A stretch of DNA of 64,000 bases from contig CABUTN010000002.1 of NCBI GenBank assembly GCA_902494565.1, forward strand, positions 1-64,000, given 5' to 3'. Positions 42,249 through 51,463 of the stretch are shown here, in pieces; the first letter of the stretch is position 1; the number at the start of each line of letters is the position of its first letter. Both the position numbers and the translations under genes were made by a program. The notes under the pieces were generated by a model. That model ran no database searches and was not told where the DNA came from. It saw nothing but the letters and a program-made list of their open reading frames with translations. This DNA comes from an uncultured Collinsella sp. GTDB lineage: Bacteria > Actinomycetota > Coriobacteriia > Coriobacteriales > Coriobacteriaceae.

Positions 42249-43217
42249 CTAGTACTCGACAACACCCATATAGCGGCGGAAATCGGGATCGTGATCAAAC
42301 ACCTTGCCGCGTGCGGCGCGCAGCTCGCAGTTCATGGCGTAGAACAGCACCGGGTCCAGATAGGCACGGACGCTCGCCGGCACGGCTTCCATACCGTACT
42401 CCTTGGCATCAAGCACCATCAGCGTATCGGTATGCGTCTTAAGGAACGCCAGGGCGCGCTCGTCCATAGCACGGCACTCGCTGGAGCCCATCTGCAGGAA
42501 GTAAAAAACGCCATCCTGAGTAGCCTCGAAGGGGCCATGGAAGTACTCGGCAGAGTGGATGTAGCTGCAGTGCTGCCACTGCATCTCCATAAGAGAGCAG
42601 ATAGCGAAACCGTAGGTCTGGCTAAAGTTGGGACCGCTGCCCAGAATATAGAAGAACTCGTGCTCCTGGCAAAGCTTGGCAAAGCGATCACCCAGCTCGG
42701 CATTTACCTTCTCGCGTGCCGGGGGAAGAATCTTATCCATCTCGGCAATACCGGCATACATATCGGCAAGATCGGCGTAGCCCTCCTGCTGATCGAGCAG
42801 CTCGGCCGCAAGCGACAGCGAAATGCCAGCGGGGACCTCGGCCTGCGGCACGCCCTCGCCCCACGGGTAGACCCACGTGGTCCACTTGCCGGAGTCAATC
42901 TTGGATCCAGCGTTGTCGGTCTGGGCGATCACCGTAGCGCCGGCAGCAAGGGCAATCTCACAGCCCTCGACGACCTCGGGGGTGTTGCCACTGTGGCTGC
43001 AAGCAATGACCAGGGATTTCTCACCCAAGCGGCGCGGGCGCATGATATCAAACTCGCGAGCCGTATAGATATACGAAGTGAAGGTGGTTGCCTCGCGCTG
43101 CAGAAGCTCATGAGCCGGGATCAAATCGATCATGGAGCCACCGCAAGCAATCCAGTAGACGCTGTCGAACTTGCCCTTCTCGGCAATTGCCTCTTTGATC
43201 AGGTCGTGTGCGTTCAT
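42249..43217 (-). CDS. frlB: Fructosamine-6-phosphate deglycase (FrlB-like, SIS domains)
   Basis: 322 aa from ATG 43217 (MNAHDLIKEAIAEK), AAAGGA upstream. Two SIS domains (WIACGGSMIDLIPA; ACSHSGNTPEVVEG; FYILGSGPNFSQTYGFAICS) and the C-terminus HDPDFRRYMGVVEY, which matches the FrlB ending. It splits fructosamine 6-phosphate into glucose 6-phosphate and the amine or amino acid. The substrate amino acid (lysine, asparagine or other) is not determined by sequence. Confidence 0.85.
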   Translation of the reverse strand: MNAHDLIKEAIAEKGKFDSVYWIACGGSMIDLIPAHELLQREATTFTSYIYTAREFDIMRPRRLGEKSLVIACSHSGNTPEVVEGCEIALAAGATVIAQTDNAGSKIDSGKWTTWVYPWGEGVPQAEVPAGISLSLAAELLDQQEGYADLADMYAGIAEMDKILPPAREKVNAELGDRFAKLCQEHEFFYILGSGPNFSQTYGFAICSLMEMQWQHCSYIHSAEYFHGPFEATQDGVFYFLQMGSSECRAMDERALAFLKTHTDTLMVLDAKEYGMEAVPASVRAYLDPVLFYAMNCELRAARGKVFDHDPDFRRYMGVVEY

Positions 43218-43279
43218 ATCCAGTTCCTTTCTTGTTTGGTCCACAATCAATGACGTTGGTTGCGTGGCCGATAGTTGTT

Positions 43280-44131
43280 TTAGTCAATCAGATATTTCTC
43301 GAATGCGGCCATGTTCTTGGCATCTGCCGCCGCCGGGTCATCATAGTAACGACCGTCCGTGATTTCCTGGCCCAGCATGCCGTCGAAACCATGGGCGTTG
43401 AGCGTGGCAACGAAGGCGTCCATATCGTGCTTGCCATCGCCCCACACCAGATGGCCATACGGATCACCGTCGATAAAGTGCATCTCGTGAATTGCCCCAT
43501 CACCAAAGGCGGCAAACCAGTCCTCGAGCGTCTCGCCTGCAACGCCCATCGCGGTTGTATCAACCATGGGCTGTAAGTACGGGCTCGCGACCTCGTCAAT
43601 CATGCGCTTCGCATCGGAAACCGTCGTCACAAGGTTGCTCTCCTCGGGACGCAGGCTTTCCATCGTAAGCACCAGACCGTGCTCGCCGGCATACTCCGCC
43701 AGAATGGACATGTGCTCGCGGCTGCGCTTCCAGGCTTCCTCGCGGTCCTCGTCCCAGTCGCCCCAGCCCGAGTTGACGGACATACGGTCGCACCCAAGTA
43801 CCTCGGCAAGCTCAATGCCGTGCTTAAAGTACGCCAGGCTGCGCTGTTCATGCAGCGGTTTGCGTGCGCAGTATTGCCAAGGATAGACAACATTCTCGGG
43901 ACACAGAGTACGATACCTAAGCCCACGGTCTGCAGCTTTTTTCGCCAGGACCTCAGCCTCAAAGTAGCCCGTATGGTCGAGTGTCACATGCGGCTCCGCA
44001 CACCACAGCTCAATGGACTCAAAGCCCAAGCGCTGCTGCACATCAAGGAAGTAATCGAGCGACCACATGATGTAGTGGATATTCATGCCCGCAATCTGTT
44101 CGCGGCGCAGCGTCGGTTTGGATTCAGACAT
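43280..44131 (-). CDS. frlC: Sugar-phosphate epimerase/isomerase, FrlC-like
   Basis: 283 aa, xylose-isomerase-type TIM barrel. Motifs: GFESIELWCAEPH, VLTMESLRPEESN (metal Glu) and HEMHFIDGDPYGHLVWGDG, ending GMLGQEITDGRYY. FrlC converts psicoselysine to fructoselysine so that it can enter the pathway; here it would allow other Amadori epimers. It is 1 bp before the upstream amidohydrolase stop and 62 bp before frlB, all in one operon. Confidence 0.8.
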   Translation of the reverse strand: MSESKPTLRREQIAGMNIHYIMWSLDYFLDVQQRLGFESIELWCAEPHVTLDHTGYFEAEVLAKKAADRGLRYRTLCPENVVYPWQYCARKPLHEQRSLAYFKHGIELAEVLGCDRMSVNSGWGDWDEDREEAWKRSREHMSILAEYAGEHGLVLTMESLRPEESNLVTTVSDAKRMIDEVASPYLQPMVDTTAMGVAGETLEDWFAAFGDGAIHEMHFIDGDPYGHLVWGDGKHDMDAFVATLNAHGFDGMLGQEITDGRYYDDPAAADAKNMAAFEKYLID

Positions 44132-44132
44132 C

Positions 44133-45716
44133 CTATGCCTCCTTATTTCGATCGAACACGATTTGTCCGTCCGACATCGTCATATCAACCGAAAGATCGC
44201 GTGCGTCGCGATAATCGAGATCGAACACATCCCGATCGAGCACGCAGATATCGGCAAGTTTGCCGACCTCGAGCGTACCCAGCTCGTCTTCGCGCATCAG
44301 ATCGTACGCGCCCCCGGCAGTCCAAGCGCGCAAGAGCTCGACAAGCGTCAGCACGTTGGCCTCATTCACGGGCAGTCCGTCGGCGAAGAATCCGCCGCAC
44401 GCGCTGTAGATTGACTCGCCCAGGCTCGGAACCAGCAGCGGCAAATCCGTACCACAGCACACCGTGCATCCGGAATCTTCCATGCCGCGGCGATTCCAGC
44501 TGTGCAAAAGTCGCGTCTCGCCAATTTGTCGACGCATCATCGACAGGCAATCCTCGCGCCGGTCCAGCGTCAGAATCTGCGGATAGACCTCGCAAATTCC
44601 ACCTAACTTGCCAAACTCGACAAGATCGGTCGGGTCAGAGTTCTCGAGATCGGTAATCGCATGGCGGCGAAGCAACCGCCCATGCTCGTCTCGAGGCAGC
44701 GAGGCATAGAGCGCCACCGTGCGACGAACGGCGCCATCGCCCTGGCAATGCAAGGAATATCGGAAACCGTCAGCATCAATTGCACGCAGCTCGTTCTCAA
44801 TCAGATCCCACTCTGGCTCCTCGACGACCGTCTTGCCGGCAGCGCCCGCATCGGCCGTGTCCTCATAGGGGTCAATCATCTCGGCAAGCCCCGCCCATAC
44901 GCCTCGATCGGTCATACGGTTGAAGCCAGAAAAACGAACGAACGGTCCCCGGAAGCGCTCTCGTGCCTCGCGGGCATATGCCAGATTTGCACCGGCACCC
45001 ACCGGCTGCGACATCATAGAGACGCGAACCGTCAGCTCACCAGATTCCTCACGGCGAGCCATTTCGTCGGCAAAGCCGTAGTAGTCATCGAATGCCATCT
45101 CCTTGATGGCGGTAACGCCGCGCTCGTTAAGCATGCTCATGTAGTCCGAATACCCGGCACGCACCTCGGGCAGCGCGAGGAAATCGCTCATCATGCGCCA
45201 GATCTTCTCGGCATAGCACGCCTGCGGTGTAAAACCGTATCGCGCACTGGCGGCAGCATTGAGAACGCAGGTCTCCGCGCCCGGTGTAAAGCAGACGACA
45301 GGGATATCACCAAAAAACTCGTCAAACACAGCTGCCGTATTTGCGTTCTCGGCATCCGATGCCAACGTTTCGGGCAGGTTGTGGCCAAAAGCCGCCGCGC
45401 AATCCGGATGATCATCTTTCCATGCACGCAAGAGCGACACGGCCTCTTTGACATCAGCGACGCCGGACAGATCAGACCCCAACGTCCGCAGTGCCCAGCC
45501 CGTATAGAAGGTATGCACATCGATCAGGCCGGGCATGACGGTGCGGTCGCCCAGGTCAACTACCTCGTCCGCCTGGGTCAAATACGAAGCTACCTCGCAC
45601 TTGGTGCCAACCGCCTCAATTCGATTGCCACGGACCGCTACGAAACCTTCAAACGGCAGGTCCCCCGTACCGGTAAAGACGCTCTTAGACGTCAGGACCG
45701 TCAAACAATCAGACAT
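44133..45716 (-). CDS. Amidohydrolase (YtcJ-like) in the fructosamine operon, modified metal motif
   Basis: 527 aa from ATG 45716 (MSDCLTVLTSKSVFTG), AGGTGG upstream. Small beta domain, then MPGLIDVHTFYTGWAL, where the usual HxH metal pair is H-T-F, and later KEMAFDDYYG, RYSLHCQGDGAV (His), RRHAITDLENSD (His) and CCGTDLPLL (Asp). So the general YtcJ fold is there but the first metal site has lost one His. In the operon it may hydrolyse or deacylate the Amadori substrate before or after import, comparable in position to FraE asparaginase in the Salmonella fructose-asparagine system (analogy only). Confidence 0.75.
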   Translation of the reverse strand: MSDCLTVLTSKSVFTGTGDLPFEGFVAVRGNRIEAVGTKCEVASYLTQADEVVDLGDRTVMPGLIDVHTFYTGWALRTLGSDLSGVADVKEAVSLLRAWKDDHPDCAAAFGHNLPETLASDAENANTAAVFDEFFGDIPVVCFTPGAETCVLNAAASARYGFTPQACYAEKIWRMMSDFLALPEVRAGYSDYMSMLNERGVTAIKEMAFDDYYGFADEMARREESGELTVRVSMMSQPVGAGANLAYAREARERFRGPFVRFSGFNRMTDRGVWAGLAEMIDPYEDTADAGAAGKTVVEEPEWDLIENELRAIDADGFRYSLHCQGDGAVRRTVALYASLPRDEHGRLLRRHAITDLENSDPTDLVEFGKLGGICEVYPQILTLDRREDCLSMMRRQIGETRLLHSWNRRGMEDSGCTVCCGTDLPLLVPSLGESIYSACGGFFADGLPVNEANVLTLVELLRAWTAGGAYDLMREDELGTLEVGKLADICVLDRDVFDLDYRDARDLSVDMTMSDGQIVFDRNKEA

Positions 45717-45725
45717 CACAACCAC

Positions 45726-47189
45726 CTACACCGGAAGCATGCCAGAGATTGCCGTTACGATCAGGCCAAAGACGACCATGAAGATGAAGAACTTCCAAAT
45801 GGTCTTCCACCATTGGCCAAACGAAATCTTAGCCACGGCAAGGCCGGCGACCGTCATGCCCGCCACGGGACTGATGGTGTTGATGGTCTGATTAGCAAAC
45901 TGGAGCGCGGTAACGGCAGCTTCGGGATTGAGGCCCATAAGCTCGGTCAGCGGACCCATGACGGGCATGGTGAGCGCCGCAAGTCCAGAACTCGAGGGAA
46001 CCAGCAAAGAGAGCAGGCCAAGGACGATATACATAAACGTGGTGTAGACGGCAGCGGGCGCACCGGCGAGCGCAGTAGCGAGCGCCTGGAGGATGGTGTC
46101 GATGATCATGCCGCCCTCGGCGATGACCAGAATGCCGCGAGCGATACCGATAACGATGGCGGCGTACGCAAAGTCGGCAATGCCTTTAACGAACTCCTCG
46201 GCGATCGTCTGCTGGTCAAGGCCGCCCAGGATACCGGCAAGCAAGCCCATACCAAGGAACACGGCGGAAATCTCATTCATGTACCAGCCCTGGGTAACAA
46301 GACCCCAGACGATAATGCCCATACCGCAGGCAAAATCGATAAGCACGAGCTTCTGACGGGTAGTGAACTCTTCCTCGATGGAGGCATCGGTCACGGAAAA
46401 CTCAACACGCTTGAGCTTGTCGTCCTCGTACGTAATGGACGACTCGGGGTTTTTCTTGACGCGCATGGCATAGCGCATGGCCCATGCGATGCCAACGGCG
46501 GTAAAGATGACCCAAGAGATGGCGCGCAGCCACAGCTGAGGATTGCCCTCGATGCCGATAATGCCTTGGGCGATCAAAACATTGAACGGGTCGATGGTCG
46601 AAGCACAATATCCCAGGTTAGGACCAAGGAAGCAGATGATGAATGCCGTCATCGAGTCATAACCGATACCCATCATGATGGGAATGAAGATGGCATAGAA
46701 CGGCAGGGCTTCCTCAGACATACCAAACGTAGTGCCGCAAATGGACAGCAACGTCATCGTGATGGGAATGATGAGGATGTCCTTGTTCTTGAGCTTTTTA
46801 ATCACACGGCTCATGCCGGCATTCAAAGCGTTGGTCTTGGTGATGACTGCGAACGATCCGCCAATCAATAAGACGAACGCAACGACGTCAGCAGCCTCCT
46901 GGATGCCCTTAGTGGGCGCTTGCAGGACCGCAAAGATATCCTGGCCCAGATTGATGGTCTCGCCGGTCTCGGAATCGGTGTAATTCTTATCGACCTGTTC
47001 ATAGGTACCAGCAACGGCGACTTCACGCTCGCCCGCCGCTGTCGAAATCGTCTTGCGCTGGTACTGACCAGAGGGAACGATCCAAGTCAGAACCGCAAAG
47101 ACAACGATCAGCAAGAACATGATCGTATAGACATGCGGTAATTTGAACTTAAAACGTCTGTTTGTCTTCTTCGCCTTCGTATCTGACAT
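45726..47189 (-). CDS. YfcC-family permease, probable Amadori-product transporter
   Basis: 487 aa from ATG 47189 (MSDTKAKKTNRRFKFKLPH), GGAGG upstream. Twelve or so transmembrane segments of the YfcC/C4-dicarboxylate-antiporter-like group: LPHVYTIMFLLIVVFAVLTW, VPSSSGLAALTMPVMGPL, TINTISPVAGMTVAGLAVA. First gene of the frl operon, 9 bp before the amidohydrolase, replacing the amino-acid permease FrlA of E. coli. A palindrome over its -10 box suggests control by the adjacent GntR regulator. Confidence 0.82.
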   Translation of the reverse strand: MSDTKAKKTNRRFKFKLPHVYTIMFLLIVVFAVLTWIVPSGQYQRKTISTAAGEREVAVAGTYEQVDKNYTDSETGETINLGQDIFAVLQAPTKGIQEAADVVAFVLLIGGSFAVITKTNALNAGMSRVIKKLKNKDILIIPITMTLLSICGTTFGMSEEALPFYAIFIPIMMGIGYDSMTAFIICFLGPNLGYCASTIDPFNVLIAQGIIGIEGNPQLWLRAISWVIFTAVGIAWAMRYAMRVKKNPESSITYEDDKLKRVEFSVTDASIEEEFTTRQKLVLIDFACGMGIIVWGLVTQGWYMNEISAVFLGMGLLAGILGGLDQQTIAEEFVKGIADFAYAAIVIGIARGILVIAEGGMIIDTILQALATALAGAPAAVYTTFMYIVLGLLSLLVPSSSGLAALTMPVMGPLTELMGLNPEAAVTALQFANQTINTISPVAGMTVAGLAVAKISFGQWWKTIWKFFIFMVVFGLIVTAISGMLPV

Positions 47190-47253
47190 AGATACCTCCA
47201 AAGAACTCGAGACTGCATCGCATCTCGCTTCAACGTTTGCGCAAGGCAAACGT

Positions 47254-47297
47254 TCTATGACGTTCCATAGATTACCAGCAGCTTTTCCCCTCATCAA
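47254..47297 (-). promoter_or_regulatory. Promoter of the frl operon with palindromic operator
   Basis: Minus strand TTGATG (47292-47297), 17-bp spacer, TAATCT (47269-47274). The palindrome TCTATG (47254-47259) / CATAGA (47266-47271) overlaps the -10 box, the position of a repressor site; a further inverted repeat CGTTTGC..GCAAACG follows downstream (about 47234-47252). Confidence 0.7.
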
Positions 47298-47360
47298 GAT
47301 AATTTCAAACTGATTGCCGCGACGCGGCTGAACGGTTGCGTTCGCGCCGTGAACGGTATG

Positions 47361-47394
47361 GAAACGCCCGGTGAGATGATCCACCGGGCGCTTC
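47361..47394 (-). terminator. Terminator after the GntR gene
   Basis: Minus strand GCGCCCGGTG / CACCGGGCGTTTC with a 7-nt loop, ending the regulator transcript before the permease promoter. Confidence 0.8.
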
Positions 47395-47407
47395 CATTCG
47401 CAATGTC

Positions 47408-48149
47408 CTAGATGTCAAAAATGTAACGAGATCCAACGATCCGCTGACGACCGATGATAAACGGCCGCCGCTGCTCATCGAAAAAGAAGGCATCCATGTA
47501 AAACAGGGGTTCGCCAACGGGAACCGCCAACAGCCGAGCGACCTCGGGCGACGCACACGCGATCTCGAGCGTGCACGGGTCGGTAAACGCGGGCGTACGG
47601 CCCGTCCGGTTGCGCACGAACTCAAAAATGGATTGGTTAGATAGAGGTGCCGTTGATAGATAGGCGTTGTCCTCATATACGTATATGTTGTTCTCGAGCA
47701 TGACGGGGACCCCATCGGCAGTACGCACACGCTCAACGCAAATCAAATCAGTTCCAACGGGAACACCAAAGAACTGTGCTTCGGTGGAATCCGCCGGCAG
47801 TATCTTTCTCGAAATGACGCGCCCCCGCCTCCATTCCGTTAACGCGGCATGCGTCCGAAAAACTCTGGACGTCATCCTTCTGGCGAATCTTGCGCTTAAG
47901 CTTAGGGGCATTGACAAACGTGCCTTTCCCCTGCCGCTTCGTTAGATAGCCCTGCTGGACGAGCTCCTCAATAGCGCGTCGCACGGTAACGCGGCCAACT
48001 TTATAGTTCTCAGCCAATTCGAATTCGTTGGGTATCCGCGCGCCCGCCTTGTAGGCACCGGAGTTAATTTCGTTTTTAATGATATCGATAACCTGTTGGT
48101 ACAGCGGTATCGCTGCTTTACCGTCAGTTAGCCCTTCAGTCGGTGGCAT
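47408..48149 (-). pseudogene. GntR/UTRA-family regulator of the frl operon, broken by one extra base
   Basis: First frame (48149 down to about 47822): YQQVIDIIKNEINSGAYKAG, PNEFELAENYKVGRVTVRRA, GKGTFVNAPKLKRK, a complete GntR winged helix, then DVQSFSDACRVNGMEAG. The next frame carries the UTRA domain: VISRKILPADSTEAQFFGVP, VYEDNAYLSTAPLSNQSIFE and the end IVGSRYIFDI. The shift occurs in a run of five C on the plus strand (47822-47826): removing one base restores MEAGRVISRK. UTRA domains bind sugar or amino-sugar effectors; FrlR of E. coli belongs here. Either a real mutation (constitutive operon) or an error in a homopolymer. Confidence 0.85.
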
Positions 48150-48173
48150 ATACCCTCTCCCAGCACAATTAAG

Positions 48174-48217
48174 TCTAAAGCGGGCCCAAGGGCATTCAGC
48201 AAGCCCTTAAGCCCGCA
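48174..48217 (-). terminator. Terminator-like hairpin after the HAD gene
   Basis: GCGGGCCCAAGGGC (48180-48193) / GCCCTTAAGCCCGC (48203-48216), near-perfect 14-bp stem; minus-strand tail CTTTAG is weak. Confidence 0.65.
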
Positions 48218-48299
48218 TTAGCATTAAGTATGCTTGCTGCCGCACCAAAATGTCGGGTATTTACTCATCTGACCCGAAAAACGCGCAACTACCGCGCTC

Positions 48300-48959
48300 C
48301 TAAGAAAGCGTGAGCAGTTCCGGCAGCTGGTCGATAATCTTGTCCGCGGCATCCTGGCTAAATCCAAAGCGCTCCTCGCGCTTGGCAATGACTGTCAAGC
48401 CGGCTCGCTTACCCGCGGTAATGCCCGGAACGGAATCCTCAACGCAGCAGCAGCGATTCGCGGGCAGCCCCAGCAGATCCAGCGCATGCAGGTAGATGTC
48501 GGGCTCGGGCTTGCTCTCCTTAAACTGCTCGCCGCTCACCACATACTCAAAGGCATCCGACAGCCCGCATGCGTTGAGCACTTCCTCGATGCTAACCATG
48601 GGAGACGAGCTGGCAAGCGCCACGCGAACGCCACGGCGCGGCAGCTCTCGAATCGTATCCACGGCGCCTGGGTTAATCAAAGCCTGATAGTCGCGCGGAC
48701 GTTTATGCGCCCACTCGTCCCAACGGGCCAACGCTTCCTCGCCAGTGAAATGCCCCTTACCGGCGCGCTCAAACCAATCGACCAGCATATGCAGGAAGAA
48801 CTGATGGGAGGTACCGACCTGCCCATTCAACTCCTCTTGAGTCAGGTTCAACCCAAGCTCCTTGGCAAAAGCCGCGGTCTCGCCCAGGTAGTAATACTCG
48901 GTATCGACAATCACGCCGTCCATGTCAAAGATAACGGCATCGAACGGAAATGCGGACAC
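48300..48959 (-). CDS. HAD-family phosphatase/phosphomutase (beta-phosphoglucomutase-like)
   Basis: 219 aa from GTG 48959 (MSAFPFDAVIFDMDGVIVDT), GGGAGGG upstream. HAD motif I DMDGVIVD, motif II ALASSSPM, motif III and IV KESKPEPDIYL, EDSVPGI. Helical cap of the PGMB/phosphatase type. Substrate probably a small sugar phosphate. It precedes a second HAD gene in the same direction, 64 bp apart. Confidence 0.85.
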   Translation of the reverse strand: MSAFPFDAVIFDMDGVIVDTEYYYLGETAAFAKELGLNLTQEELNGQVGTSHQFFLHMLVDWFERAGKGHFTGEEALARWDEWAHKRPRDYQALINPGAVDTIRELPRRGVRVALASSSPMVSIEEVLNACGLSDAFEYVVSGEQFKESKPEPDIYLHALDLLGLPANRCCCVEDSVPGITAGKRAGLTVIAKREERFGFSQDAADKIIDQLPELLTLS

Positions 48960-49023
48960 GGCACCCTCCCCAACAAAAGGACGCCCGCGAGCAGGCGCCC
49001 GAACCATGCATTAATCGGCGATT

Positions 49024-49866
49024 CTAACCCAGCAGCTTATCCAGCGCCACCGCAATACCATCTTCATTGTTATTGGCGGTCACCATCTGGGCCACAGCCT
49101 TGACCTCATCGACGGCGTTGCCCATGGCAACACCGGTGCCGGCCCACTCAATCATGGACTTGTCGTTCTGGCCGTCGCCAAACGATACGACCTCGCTGGC
49201 ATCGATGCCGAGCTTGGGCAGGGCACCCTCGAGCGCGCGGGCCTTGTCGATACCGGGCGCCGTGTACTCAAAGTACCAGTCGGCCGTAAACATGCCCGAA
49301 AGCGTCTGCTTAAAGGGCGCATACATCTCCTCGTAATGCGCCTGCAGGTAGGCCGGATCGCCCGCCGTCAGCAGCTTGTCCACGGGATAAGTGTCCACGA
49401 CCTCGTGCAGGCTCTCCACCTCGCGGATCTTAAGATCGCACGCATCGCGCTCATACTTGACGATATTCTTCTGCGAGCCGTCAGGCAGCGTAATCATGCA
49501 ATGGTACGAATCCTCGACGTGCAGATCGCGACCGAGCGAGATCATGGGGATCACATCATAGTTTTGCAGGTGATCAATCAGACGGTGCAGCTCGTCAGCC
49601 GGCATGGCCTGGTCAAAAAGGACCTCATCGGTCTGAGCGTCGACCACATGCGCGCCATTAAAGGCAACCAGCAGACCGTCATGGTTTTGAAGGTCGAGCT
49701 CCTGCGCCAGAGCATGTAGTCCCCATGCGGGACGGCCCGAAGCCAAAATGAGCTTAATGCCCGACTCCTGCGCCGCGAGCAGCTTTTCGCGCGTGCGCGG
49801 GCTAATCACTTTCTGGTCGTTGGTGAGCGTACCGTCAATATCCATCGCGATGGCTTTGATTGCCAT
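49024..49866 (-). CDS. Cof-type HAD phosphatase
   Basis: 280 aa from ATG 49866 (MAIKAIAMDIDGTLTNDQKV), GAGGCA upstream. Motif I DIDGTL, motif II LASGRPAW, and late VSFGDGQNDKSMIE with Lys before; C2B cap between. Family members dephosphorylate sugar phosphates, FMN or pyridoxal phosphate; not decidable here. Stands alone between two transcription units with its own promoter region. Confidence 0.87.
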   Translation of the reverse strand: MAIKAIAMDIDGTLTNDQKVISPRTREKLLAAQESGIKLILASGRPAWGLHALAQELDLQNHDGLLVAFNGAHVVDAQTDEVLFDQAMPADELHRLIDHLQNYDVIPMISLGRDLHVEDSYHCMITLPDGSQKNIVKYERDACDLKIREVESLHEVVDTYPVDKLLTAGDPAYLQAHYEEMYAPFKQTLSGMFTADWYFEYTAPGIDKARALEGALPKLGIDASEVVSFGDGQNDKSMIEWAGTGVAMGNAVDEVKAVAQMVTANNNEDGIAVALDKLLG

Positions 49867-50015
49867 ATATGCCTCCCTGTCATTGAATAACCTTGTCTGA
49901 GTCATCATACAGAACAGCCACCGCGACTCCGTTTGCAACGGGAAAAATGTCATATTGTCCCGAACATGAACGGCGTGTGGTCGTGAAGCTTTATCGCTCA
50001 GGTCAAATACGTCTG

Positions 50016-50690
50016 CTAGCGACGCTCATCCGTCGGTGCGCCCTCGACGATCGCGATGCCCGCCGATGCACCTAACGCGCTGGCGCCGGCCTCGATGAAT
50101 GCGCAAGCCTCTTCGTAATTATGGATACCGCCCGCCGCCTTGATTGCCACGGCATCGCCGAGCACCTCGTGCATCAGCCGCACGTCCTCGAGCTTAGCAC
50201 CGCCAAAGCTTCTGCCGGTCGACGTCTTAAGGAATCCCGGCTTGGCCTCCAGCGCGATCTCGCATACACGGCGCTTGGCGGCGTCGTCGCCGTCCAGCTT
50301 GCACATCTCGACGATTACCTTGTCAGTGATGCCATGCGCGCGACAAAAATCAGCAATGGTAGTCATCTCGCGCTCGATGGCATCAAAATCGCGGTTCTCG
50401 ATCGACCCCTGATTCAAAACGTAGTCAATCTCGGTAAAGCCACACGCAGCGTATTCCTCAAACTTCGCAAGCTTTTCCTCAAGCGTCATAGCGCCCTGGG
50501 GAAAGTCGATAGCGCCGGCAAGGATGATGTCAGAGCCCTCGAGCATGGCGCGGCCCGTCTCGTACTCCTGCAGGTTCGCAAATACGCAGCGAAAGTTGTA
50601 CTTTAACGCCTTCTCGACATACTGCTCAAACGTGTCCTCGGGGGCATCGATATAGTCGATGTATTTATTGATGGGTTTGGCAAGCGTCAT
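50016..50690 (-). CDS. deoC: Deoxyribose-phosphate aldolase
   Basis: 224 aa. DeoC signature: IDYVLNQGSIENRD, VIVEMCKLDGDDA (catalytic region), and FLKTSTGRSFGGAKLEDV with the Schiff-base Lys, then IKAAGGI. It cleaves 2-deoxyribose 5-phosphate to glyceraldehyde 3-phosphate and acetaldehyde in deoxynucleoside salvage. ATG at 50690 with AAGGAGG upstream. Confidence 0.93.
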   Translation of the reverse strand: MTLAKPINKYIDYIDAPEDTFEQYVEKALKYNFRCVFANLQEYETGRAMLEGSDIILAGAIDFPQGAMTLEEKLAKFEEYAACGFTEIDYVLNQGSIENRDFDAIEREMTTIADFCRAHGITDKVIVEMCKLDGDDAAKRRVCEIALEAKPGFLKTSTGRSFGGAKLEDVRLMHEVLGDAVAIKAAGGIHNYEEACAFIEAGASALGASAGIAIVEGAPTDERR

Positions 50691-50905
50691 GCTGGGCCTC
50701 CTTGTTCAGGGCCGACAACCGATTCGTGGTTTCACGCGAAAAACCACGTTCAATGTACGCCCGGCATGCAAGGACAGCGTCCGCATTCCGACAAGTGGTA
50801 TGAAATTAGCCGTAAACGTATAATTTACGGCAGCGAATGGCACCACACGCGGATGCCGACAGCAAGACATCCCCCCCTCAATACACCCTCATGCCCATTT
50901 AAATA
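50691..50905. other. Upstream region of deoC
   Basis: Promoter-containing spacer (215 bp). Inverted word CCACGAATCGGT..TCACGCGAAAAACCACG is seen near 50715-50748 but no clear known operator; no ORF. Confidence 0.3.
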
Positions 50906-50907
50906 GC

Positions 50908-51009
50908 AAGGGGCCTGTATCTGTTGGGATACGGGCCCCTTTCGGCCATGACCTATCTCAGCAACAAAGACTACTTGCGGTGAGCGCGGTAGAACTCGGT
51001 CGCACCATC
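50908..51009 (-). pseudogene. Displaced 3' end of pgi with its terminator
   Basis: Minus strand encodes [13 protein letters not shown] (stop 50971-50973), the same last residues as intact pgi (IEFYRAHRK). 27 of 30 bases match pgi 54472-54501, including the exact word GACTACTTGCG (50969-50979). Downstream on the minus strand a hairpin GGGGCCTGTATC..GATACGGGCCCC (50911-50939) repeats the pgi terminator. The two copies are 3.5 kb apart and bound the island. Confidence 0.75.
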
Positions 51010-51463
51010 TTATCCGAGCCGGGACACGTTTGCATAGCGTGGCGCGTGACGGTTGCAAAACCACCCCATTTGAAACAAAGGCAAAAAAGTACTTGCAAAG
51101 ACGCGTTCCGACATATAAGTTGATAAAAGACCGCCGTTGCGGTTTTAAGTAGATCGAGCATATGAAGTTTGAGTTTTAGCGTGTAAGAGAAGGAAGATCG
51201 GCAAAGTACAACCCCAAACGCAATGACAACTTAATGAGGTAACTGCCACATGTGAGGCACCCAGGGCATTGCTGTCTCGATTTTGAGCACGATGCCTTCC
51301 GCCTTGCATGGGCCGTTCCATCCCGCCCCTGCAGCAACTGTCTCACGGGCTCATTGAAAACCGCATAGCACCCCAACGTCAGCACATCACCCACGGCAAG
51401 CACATCACTCACGACAACCAACACATCAACAAACAGCACGAACATCAACCGATTGGAGAAGCT
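51010..51463. other. Left non-coding end of the 3.5-kb island and leader of its first gene
   Basis: About 450 bp. A short hairpin with tail (AAAAGACCGC, 51124-51133, and GCGGTTTT, 51138-51145) is seen near 51125-51146. A C/A-rich, unstructured leader with repeated CACATCA words runs 51378-51450. No integrase, relaxase or tRNA fragment seen. Confidence 0.4.
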
